Shown here: positions 8,701 through 12,722 of the stretch, piece by piece | Position numbering within the stretch: position 1 is the stretch's first letter | Layout: the number at the start of each line of letters is the position of its first letter | DNA from: Chromera velia | Lineage: Eukaryota; Sar; Chromeraceae | NCBI GenBank assembly: GCA_018398765.1 | Contig: JAHBMJ010002227.1 | Span: 92,033 to 104,754, forward strand | Length of the DNA stretch: 12,722 bases | Reading direction: 5' to 3' | Position numbers and translations under genes: made by a program | Notes under the pieces: generated by a model | The model's input: only the letters and a program-made list of their open reading frames with translations | Told to the model about the DNA's origin: nothing | Database searches by the model: none

Positions 8701-11179
8701 AGAGGGAGACGGAGAAGGAGAAGGTGCAGAGCATCTAGAGGATGATTTGGGAGGAGACGAAGATGGGGATGGGCGTCCGAGTGATTCGTTTCTGTTCTTT
8801 CCGAAAGGCGAAAATCTCTTGACAGTTTCTGCCAAGAAGGCAGCAATGCAGGTGGAGGAGACTGTAGGCTCCAGTGCGCAGCCTCCCAATTCCAAAATGG
8901 TATCTTCGGAGAGTGGCACAGGTGGTGTGTGGATGCACGGAGGGGGGTCTGGAGAGAGAGAGGGAGAGAGTCTGAGAACGAAAGTGACAGCAGGCACAAC
9001 AGGCAGTGACGTGGAGACGGCAGAAGCAACGTTAACGAATTCAAATGTGAATACGCACACAAACACGAGGGGGGATCGAGAGAAGGAGAGAGATAGACGC
9101 GACGGGGATTCTGAGGCTCCGTCCGTCTCCCTCCCGTCTCTCCCCCCTCCTGCAAGTGCGAGTTTGCCCTCTGAGGACCTGATACTTCTTTCCGAGAGTC
9201 CAAAGCACACACAGATAGGCACAGGGGGGGGGACTTTGACGGTCCAACCTGCCCATGGGGCCTCTTTTGCATCTATCTCAAGACTAGAGCAGAAGGGGGA
9301 ACAGGAGGGCAACTCAACTTTGCGTGCCCCGATCTCGGTGACAGACGAGGCAGACCTTGAGAGAAAGAGAGAAAGGGAAAGAGAGGTTTTGAAGGCCTCA
9401 GGGAGTTCCTTTTCAGACAGGAGGGAGAGCTTTTTAGGCCCTTTGCCCATTCCGTCCTCAGAGAAGGAGAAGACACCTTTTTCCTTCACTCTGTCTCCAC
9501 TCGCCCATTCAAGAGGGGAGTCAGGAAGGGCAGCGGGCAAAAAGGGGAAAGGAGGAGAGACGGTGGGGGACACAGGGGACCTCGTTCCTCTCGAGAAGGT
9601 TCCCTACGCTCGGGCTATTCTTCAACTCGCCAAACTGCAGGTAGGTGCTTTCGCTGGTTATGTTGATGTGTCTTCATCTATACTGAGTTTCTTTTTGCTT
9701 CTCCTACTTCATTGTCGTTTGTCTGCTTCCTTTCCCAAGCGTCTTTCTCTTCTCTCCTCTTTTTCTCTTCTTTGCTTACAGGAAAGATACCGCACTCTCT
9801 TCTGTTCCGCAGAAAGCCAAGATAAGAGGATGGTTTTCAAGCATTTTCTGCTGCGTGTTTTTCCTTTTGTTTTCGTTCTCTCGACGATCCATTTGCCTCC
9901 TCCCTCCCTCTCTCCCTCCTTCCCTGCAGGACGCGACGCTCTCTCCCACAGAGAGTCTCCACACTCTGTTCAGGGCCTTCGTCGAGATGAGATCGGCAGT
10001 GCTGCAGGTGGGCTTGCCTGTCTCGCCCTCGGTTTGTCTGGTTGGAGGTCTCTCCTCTCTGACTGTTTGTCTGTCTCCTCCCTCTTGTTTTTCTTTGTTT
10101 GTTTGTCTGTCCGCCTGCCCATATTTACTTGTATGCATGCATGTATGTGCGTGTTGCATCATGTGAGCATGCAGGCATCCAGGGGACAGTACGAGATCGA
10201 GGCGATGGACGATGAGCTTCCGATTTTCGTTTTCGTTCTTCTCCAGTCGCAACTTCGGTCGGTCGGTCGGTAGGAAGGAAGTGAATGGAGGGGAGAAGAA
10301 GAGGGGTTCTTTTTGTATTTTTTACATTCAGGTGTAAACCCTTGATCACTGGGAAGCAGCTATGCAGTCATCGATCCGAAAAGAGAGGGAGGGACGTCTG
10401 GATAGGCAGAGATAGATCAGAGAGAGATATGCGCAGGAGGGGGGCTTGGAGTGCGAAGGCATTAACACTTGGTGCGCGGTGAAGCGAATCGAGGCGTCAG
10501 CGAGTCAACCACTCGATTTTGATTACTGACTCGCACATGTTCCTGCAGTCGTCCCTCTCCATACAATCTGCAGGTCCTTGGATCTTTCATTGCTGCTTTC
10601 TTTTTTTCAGTCCTCTTTTCTTTCTTCCTTTCTTTTTTTTTCCTCCCTCCCTCCCTCCCTCCCTCCCTCCCTCCTTCCTTCCTTCCTTCCTTCCTTCCCG
10701 CCTGATTTCCTTACTACTTTCATGGTGTTCCTCTTCCTTCTGTCGTTTCTGTGTGAGAACAATGCAGAACTCCGTACGCCCTCTCGGCGCTTCTGTCGGA
10801 CTTTTTGGATGCCGACTCCCGCATGGACGTAGAGGGCAAGTTCGTGATCACCATGCAGATCGCTGCAGAGTACATCGCACACGAGTGGAAAACCCCCATG
10901 CAGATGCCTGGAGGGTCCCATCACCAGACTCCTGCTGGACGAGACAGGGCACCTCGCGACGGACCTTCCCGAGCCGGGGAGGGGGGCAGAGACGGCAACG
11001 CCAGCAGCCAGACTCTTTCCCGACCTCCCCAGGGCGCCCCCCCGAAAGGCCCACAAGCCTCCGCTCCTTCCCAGCAGAACACTCAGGGAGAGGTGGCAGC
11101 TGCGGGGGTGGGGCTGAGAAGGGGGGACGGCACTAGATCTGCTGGGCATGTGGGAGACAACAGACCTCCTGTACGGTAG
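2160..11179 (+). CDS. Large multi-exon protein with C-terminal split VPS9 (Rab5-type GEF) domain
   Basis: VPS9 domains promote GDP release from Rab5-family GTPases, acting on early endosomes and vacuolar traffic. Core exons from the alternative start: 3484-3532, 3617-4647, 5185-6421, 6486-6568, 6666-6720, 6827-7001, 7245-7326, 7729-7814, 8062-9640, 9930-10007, 10175-10257 and 10768-11179, summing to 4950 bases with every splice phase matched. Exons at 2160-2213, 2320-2375, 2547-2777 and 3171-3304 join by phase to 3617, so I extend the gene to 2160; a separate upstream gene remains possible. Visible parts: low-complexity Gly/Ser/acidic N-terminus to about residue 770, helical lead-in 773-904, first VPS9 half 905-960, low-complexity insert about 961-1440, second half 1441-1552, disordered tail to 1649. 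MDDELP at 1496-1501 corresponds to the DDFLP motif of Rabex-5 and plant VPS9a. Domain identity is fairly secure; the 5' end and small exons are inferred. Confidence 0.68.
2778..3170 (+). other. Probable intron with a palindromic direct repeat
   Basis: This 393-base interval runs from GTCAGT to TCCTTCTCAG. It contains pyrimidine-rich stretches and a perfect tandem pair of 16-mers at 2970-3001. The exon 3 frame stays open to about 2988, but the product becomes rich in Cys, Ser and Phe like the introns here, so I place the boundary at 2777. The donor choice is uncertain. Confidence 0.45.
2970..3001. repeat. Tandem pair of 16-bp repeats with a palindromic core
   Basis: The unit TAACAAATTTGTTCTC occurs twice back to back with no mismatch. 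Each copy contains the perfect 12-base palindrome AACAAATTTGTT. Identical adjacent copies inside a probable intron point to a recent duplication, or to a paired binding site kept by selection. The sequence alone does not separate these. Confidence 0.85.
3171..3304 (+). CDS. Candidate exon 4, frame uncertain
   Basis: The exon follows the good acceptor TCCTTCTCAG and ends before GTCAGT, the first of four GTCA repeats. Joined in phase 2 to the exon ending at 2777, it reads LVARHKRFAVFSTSPL and onward. A phase-0 join from a donor four bases downstream (2782) gives another frame (AGREAQTLRRVLHLPPLL) that also looks plausible. In the first reading the exon ends with one base, which joins by phase to the exon at 3617. 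If not spliced at 3304, the same frame runs to a stop at 3391-3393 and would end a separate small protein of roughly 190 residues. No domain is recognised. Confidence 0.45.
3305..3320 (+). repeat. (GTCA)4 at a candidate 5' splice site
   Basis: Four perfect GTCA units begin exactly at the proposed donor after exon 4. Each unit boundary recreates a GTCAGT-like site. The same arrangement occurs just after the donor at 4648. Confidence 0.8.
3484..3532 (+). CDS. Alternative first exon of the VPS9 gene
   Basis: An ATG at 3484 opens MEQRADFSDSEEIGFV and ends with one extra base (T) before the consensus donor GTGAGT at 3533. That base plus AT at the start of the exon at 3617 forms TAT (Tyr), so the phases fit. 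An in-frame TGA sits directly before the ATG and no pyrimidine tract precedes it, so this looks more like a start exon than an internal one. Against it, upstream exons lie very close, leaving only about 90 bases for a promoter if the upstream frame ends at 3393. An internal form with acceptor GGGCAG at about 3499 would also fit in phase. Confidence 0.5.
3617..4647 (+). CDS. Large low-complexity exon (core residues 17-360)
   Basis: The exon runs from acceptor TTCTCTACAG to donor GTGAGT, open in one frame for 1031 bases. After a short ordered-looking start (SRTCVVLSSFTGLRLASES) the product is dominated by Gly, Ser, Arg and Glu, with an acidic block (ADEDEEENHE) near residue 108, Ser runs and basic patches (KRRSKSP). 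Around residue 235 a less biased patch (ATVYFRSKYDALRRHSA) stands out and could be a short motif. G runs of six to eight bases are frequent, so sequencing or slippage frameshifts are a risk. It is probably a disordered linker or scaffold; function unknown. The frame also reads through the intron to a TAG at 4798, so retention would truncate the protein. Confidence 0.75.
4648..5184 (+). other. Intron with a (CAGT)7 array near its donor
   Basis: The intron runs from GTGAGT to TTTGCAG in phase 0, 537 bases. The perfect run CAGT x7 occupies 4655-4682, two bases after the donor. A possible 22-base micro-exon near 4775-4796 was considered and is incompatible in phase because it gives an immediate TAA. 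The rest is T-rich and appears empty. Confidence 0.75.
5185..6421 (+). CDS. Large exon, ordered start then low complexity (core residues 361-773)
   Basis: The exon follows TCTTTGCAG and ends at GTCAGT in phase 1. The first 45 residues (GSASFLLELFDLFDACLHS, then a segment with LSTRMRPSARAAAELLARG) look helical and ordered. The rest is Ser/Pro/Gly/Arg-rich, with a repeated TGVIR motif (5641 and 5791), a basic patch KRKRRERDGK, a Cys cluster (RCCADCG) and an acidic run (SDSDLDSDEGEGQ) near 6290. These favour this frame at both ends. A second frame is open over roughly 5803-6577 and looks coding-like around 5850-6010, so an unseen small intron or frameshift is possible. No known domain recognised. 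Confidence 0.72.
6486..6720 (+). CDS. Two small candidate exons (6486-6568 and 6666-6720)
   Basis: Exon 6486-6568 follows a strong pyrimidine tract ending TACACAG. Two bases complete a Gly codon, and the reading then gives KAEMQKATDELRTTMHPTCM before donor GTCACA. Exon 6666-6720 follows CTTTTTTCAG, reads TAVRQSLLHSCLRRTNAK plus one base, and meets GTTTGT. All three joins fit in phase, and the joined product is amphipathic-helical, like the helical region before VPS9 cores. Both donors are weak. Direct splicing from 6421 to 6827 also fits in phase, so these may be optional exons. Confidence 0.5.
6827..7326 (+). CDS. Helical lead-in exons to the VPS9 domain (6827-7001, 7245-7326)
   Basis: The first exon follows CTGCCTGCAG and reads LQIREWVSEFRRRFALV. 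It continues to a highly charged helix (REELVKEARTQSRATAEQLR) and ends with two bases before GTCGGC. The second starts after GCATGCAG with the G that completes Arg, reads KNLLALQKSGTAEMRAALEN and ends at LQ before GTACGT. The joined product (core residues 819-904) is almost wholly helical. VPS9 proteins usually carry a helical bundle packed against the N-terminal side of the VPS9 core, and this fits that place. The assignment rests on position and character, not on residue-level identity. Confidence 0.7.
7327..7728 (+). other. Intron starting with a (CTGT)n microsatellite
   Basis: The intron runs from GTACGT to TTCTTGCAG in phase 0, 402 bases. Nine bases after the donor begins a CTGT array (7336-7400) in which a block ending TCTCAGT is repeated. 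The middle is purine-rich and shows no exon. Confidence 0.8.
7729..7814 (+). CDS. VPS9 domain, first conserved helix (core residues 905-932)
   Basis: The exon reads VAVERYVFAQIGPLIHQLYS and on to a second helix ending RMHAPLDS. This corresponds to the segment of VPS9 domains typified by LEKYVMTKLFTRVF in plant VPS9a and IEKYIMTRLYKYVF in Rabex-5: an acidic or basic pair, an aromatic, then a hydrophobic helix. Acceptor TTCTTGCAG and donor GTCGGT give phase 0 in and phase 2 out. The two leftover bases join an A at 8062 to make Arg. Together with the second-half match this is the main evidence for the domain call. Confidence 0.8.
8062..9640 (+). CDS. VPS9 domain exon carrying a ~480-residue insertion (core residues 933-1459)
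   Basis: The exon follows TTGCGTTCAG. The first 28 residues (RFRERARSLRRLPAEALLHS, then LELDRKFW) continue the first VPS9 half; the LRRLPAEAL segment sits where other VPS9 proteins have LRWVTPQHL-like sequence. From about residue 961 to 1440 the product is low-complexity: Lys-rich, Ser/Glu/Gly-rich, with acidic runs (EDDLGGDEDGDGRPSDS). Ordered VPS9 sequence resumes as LEKVPYARAILQLAKLQ, ending at donor GTAGGT. Plant VPS9a bridges the same points in roughly 20 residues. A GTAAGT inside the exon at 8594 is a potential donor, but the frame is open throughout. An A-rich run at about 8231-8251 is a frameshift risk. Confidence 0.75.
9641..9929 (+). other. Intron with a possible 51-bp cassette exon
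   Basis: The intron runs from GTAGGT to TTCCCTGCAG in phase 0, 289 bases. Inside it, a good acceptor (TTTGCTTACAG) followed by 17 open codons (9782-9832, ERYRTLFCSAESQDKRM) and a weak donor GTTTTC would form a phase-0 cassette. Direct joining of 9640 to 9930 reproduces the spacing of known VPS9 domains to within one residue, so I take skipping as the main form. Confidence 0.65.
9930..10007 (+). CDS. VPS9 domain exon: Ser-Pro motif and helix (core residues 1460-1485)
   Basis: The exon is 26 codons, phase 0 at both ends, between CCCTGCAG and GTGGGC. It reads DATLSPTESLHTLFRAFVEM and ends RSAVLQ. Across the junction with the previous exon, A-x3-L-x-K-x8-P-x2-(S/K)-L parallels VPS9a (AQKELQKINMYNAPRDKL), with one extra residue between Lys and Pro. 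This is the helix leading to the Rab-contact segment. Introns on both sides carry pyrimidine repeats. Confidence 0.8.
10175..10257 (+). CDS. VPS9 domain exon with the DDELP Rab-contact motif (core residues 1486-1513)
   Basis: The exon follows GAGCATGCAG and reads ASRGQYEIEAMDDELPIFVF, then VLLQSQL plus two bases of an Arg codon. MDDELPIFVFVLLQSQ aligns with ADDFLPTLIYIVLKGN of Rabex-5 and ADEFLPVLIYVTIKAN of plant VPS9a. From what is known of the family, an aspartate in this motif acts on the nucleotide-binding site of the Rab; here Asp1497/1498 supply it. The donor GTCGGT at 10258 is the first of three identical tandem sites. Confidence 0.85.
10257..10270 (+). repeat. (GGTC)3 tandem donor repeat
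   Basis: Three GGTC units plus GG start at the last base of the exon. They create candidate donors GTCGGT at 10258, 10262 and 10266 and a weaker GT at 10270. Only 10258 matches the phase of the next exon. Confidence 0.75.
10258..10767 (+). other. Intron with a long C/T tetranucleotide tract before the last exon
   Basis: The intron runs from GTCGGT to ACAATGCAG in phase 2, 510 bases. A pure C/T tract at about 10640-10698 has CCCT units followed by TTCC units. An earlier TCTGCAG at about 10574 is an unused-looking acceptor. No coding sequence is supported inside. Confidence 0.75.
10768..11179 (+). CDS. Last exon: VPS9 C-terminal helices and disordered tail (core residues 1513-1649)
   Basis: The first base (A) completes Arg. 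The product then reads TPYALSALLSDFLDADSRMD, then VEGKFVITMQIAAEYIAHEW, matching the place of HSNLLYIQRYRRES and GEAAYFFTNILSAESFI in plant VPS9a. The conserved aromatic triplet after the Gly/Ala (YFF or YYF) is KFV here, so the conserved tyrosine appears replaced. After residue 1553 the product is Pro/Gly/Gln-rich and disordered until a TAG at 11177-11179. An intron inside the tail cannot be excluded. No clear AATAAA follows, but poly(A) signals in protists often differ. Confidence 0.8.
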
Positions 11180-11320
11180 ATTCCGGGTAGAAAAGAGACA
11201 GCGCGGCAAAGCTTGGACCTCTGGTGATTCTGTGTCATGCAAACCGATTGAGTCAATCATTATCAACGGAGATAGAGAAGCCAAAGTGATTTTGTATGAT
11301 TGGTAACTAGATTGGTAACT

Positions 11321-11351
<31 letters not shown>

Positions 11352-11365
11352 TAGGGGGGGAGAGG

Positions 11366-11396
<31 letters not shown>

Positions 11397-11664
11397 CAAG
11401 ACGCTCGCAGAAATAGAGATTCTTTCTTTCAAATATAGTTGTAGAAACTCAGACACATAAACACCATGGAACATTGGTTCCGCGCTTTTTTCCGTTTCTC
11501 TTCTCCCTCTTTCCTGGCTTTTTTTTACGAATGCAAGGACAAAATGCTCACATGAACACATATAGCCGCGCGCACACAGATCGTATGACATACACACATA
11601 CATATACGCACAGAGAGAGAGAGAGAGAGCTAGAGAGACTAGGAGAGAGAGAGAAAGAGAAATA
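11180..11664. repeat. 3' flank with compound TG/AG microsatellites
   Basis: (TG)8 at 11321-11336 runs into an imperfect GA/GGA array to about 11397. A second GA-rich array lies at about 11611-11662. A 13-base near-repeat (GATTGGTAACTAG then GATTGGTAACTTG) lies at 11298-11323. No coding sequence is supported; part of this stretch is probably 3' untranslated region. Confidence 0.75.
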
Positions 11665-12090
11665 AGAGGGATCTATGGTTTTATATTATTAAATTAAGTG
11701 TGTACAGAATATTTTTTTTTTTAATGTTCATGTTCTGAAAAACATGTTAGTATAAAGTTATTAAAGACATTTTTTGTAAACATTAATATATTTCTAGATA
11801 TATTTGAAACTGTATATTTGAAAGTTTGTACTACGTTAGAGGGCAGTTCATGCATCCTGGGCCACAGAGGCCTTGAGATCGCGCACTTCTATAGACATTC
11901 ATTAAAACAAAAGGAAATTTGAGAATAGTTGAGAAGGCATTTTTTTTTATGTGCGCCCTTACAGGTAAAATTTTACTAAATTAATACATCATTATAGAAT
12001 AGATTTTACACGTACAGATTATTAGACAGTATAGATTTAACTAGTACTCCCTATTAAGTGATTAATGATTTAGTGGTGCTGTGACGTGTA
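11665..12090. other. AT-rich block, no gene seen
   Basis: Composition changes sharply to mostly A and T for about 430 bases, with long T or A runs and many TA steps. Stops are dense in all frames. A small inverted repeat (CATGTT then AACATG) lies near 11729-11744. It could be an intergenic spacer, a decayed mobile element or an inserted organellar fragment. I recognise no organellar gene in it. Confidence 0.6.
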
Positions 12091-12114
12091 TGATTGATTG
12101 ATTGATTGATTGAT
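12091..12114. repeat. (TGAT)6 microsatellite
   Basis: Six perfect TGAT units sit at the boundary between the AT-rich block and the GC-richer sequence that carries the - strand reading frame. Confidence 0.9.
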
Positions 12115-12160
12115 ATGTTCCGCCCTAAGGCCTTCCCGCTATGTCTATCTGTCGCCAGAG

Positions 12161-12722
12161 CTAGCAGGGCGGGGCGTTCCCCAGCCTAAGCTGAGGTATC
12201 AGACCCCGCCCTCGGGGCCCGCCAGAGTCTGTTGCCCTGGCCGCTGCTGCATGATTGTTCGTTGTTCGAGCCACGGCTCTGGATCCGCGTTGGCTTTCCG
12301 GCCTGAAAATCGATCTGAAACGGCATGTGATTTGGGCTTCCTCGCTCTTTTTGTTTGCTTTATCAATCTTCTTCTGCGGCTCCCTCCTTCCCCACCCTAA
12401 CGCTCCTTCGGTCGTCTCTAAGTTATCAATTGTCTCCTCATATTCTTTTGTTAGTCTCTCGATCGCCCGCTGCCTTCCGGTGATTCCTGCATGTCTGGCC
12501 GCCAGAGCGTCTCCCTCTATGTGTCCGTACCGTCCTGGACACTCCTCAAACACCCTCCGTCTGAATGACGCCCATCCCAAAAACTCATCCACTCCGGCAT
12601 GACATTCATTCAACAGAAAACAGAAAAGCGTCGAGTTGTCCCTTTTTCCCTCTTCTCTGTTGAGCCCTTCTCTTTCTGTGGCTGCCTTTCTGGCTCTTTC
12701 TTCCATCTTGCTGTCCCATTTC
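12161..12722 (-). CDS. Partial hypothetical protein, continues beyond the right edge
   Basis: One - strand frame is open from the window edge to a TAG at 12161-12163. An ATG lies at 12704-12706, but the frame continues upstream of it to the edge (KWDSK before the Met), so the true start may be outside. The product is charged and mostly helical: an Arg/Glu-rich start (MEERARKAATEREGLNREEG), a more conserved-looking middle (NECHAGVDEFLGWASFRRRV, then FEECPGRYGHIEGDALAARH) and a coiled-coil-like stretch (RAIERLTKEYEETIDNLETT). The last 50 or so residues are Arg/Gly/Ala-rich and may be non-coding, with a splice site or true end near 12270. I do not recognise the family. It could be a host gene exon or part of a mobile element. 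Confidence 0.5.
   Translation of the reverse strand, partial: KWDSKMEERARKAATEREGLNREEGKRDNSTLFCFLLNECHAGVDEFLGWASFRRRVFEECPGRYGHIEGDALAARHAGITGRQRAIERLTKEYEETIDNLETTEGALGWGRREPQKKIDKANKKSEEAQITCRFRSIFRPESQRGSRAVARTTNNHAAAARATDSGGPRGRGLIPQLRLGNAPPC

Noticed and set aside
8367-9573. Two long overlapping - strand frames (301 and 355 codons)
   Set aside because: Both are antisense shadows of the low-complexity VPS9 insert. Products are Ser/Leu/Pro-rich, as expected from complementing GA-rich coding sequence, and they overlap each other in different frames.
10607-11284. - strand frame of 225 codons
   Set aside because: It includes the complement of the C/T tract as Arg-Glu-Gly-Gly repeats and lies antisense to the well-supported VPS9 C-terminal exon.
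12225-12290. GTTCGAGCC segment resembling a tRNA T-loop
   Set aside because: The flanking bases do not form the T-stem and no matching acceptor or anticodon arms are present.

Overview
This is a nuclear, eukaryotic window. Coding blocks on the + strand are broken by GT-AG introns with long pyrimidine tracts and acceptors mostly ending in TGCAG. Exon proteins are very rich in Gly, Ser and acidic runs, and microsatellites are frequent. There are no bacterial-type operons, ribosome binding sites or RNA genes. This style fits a protist, and a chromerid or other alveolate alga is my best guess, by general resemblance only.

Layout. Bases 1-1205 are a degenerate tandem array (unit about 55-75 bp) with a 393-bp higher-order period. 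Bases 1206-2159 hold no gene I can support. Bases 2160-11179 carry one large multi-exon + strand gene, or possibly a small gene (2160 to about 3393) followed by a large one starting at 3484. Bases 11180-12110 are downstream sequence with compound microsatellites and an unusually AT-rich block. Bases 12161-12722 carry a - strand reading frame that runs off the right edge.

The main gene encodes a protein with a C-terminal VPS9 domain, the guanine-nucleotide exchange module for Rab5-family GTPases in endosomal traffic. I rebuilt it exon by exon with matching splice phases. Starting at the ATG at 3484 the model has 12 exons and 4950 coding bases (1649 residues plus stop). This 'core numbering' is used throughout. 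Joining the upstream exons from 2160 instead gives about 1790 residues. Roughly the first 800 residues are low-complexity. The helical lead-in and first VPS9 half lie in exons at 6827-8150. The second half (DDELP motif and C-terminal helices) lies in exons at 9590-10890. About 480 low-complexity residues sit between the halves inside the domain, which is the most striking feature of the window.

Other points of interest are tandem tetranucleotide repeats at several 5' splice sites, a probable loss of the conserved VPS9 tyrosine, frame-preserving possible cassette exons, and a tandem pair of palindromic 16-mers in an intron. I found no evidence for a new multi-gene system.
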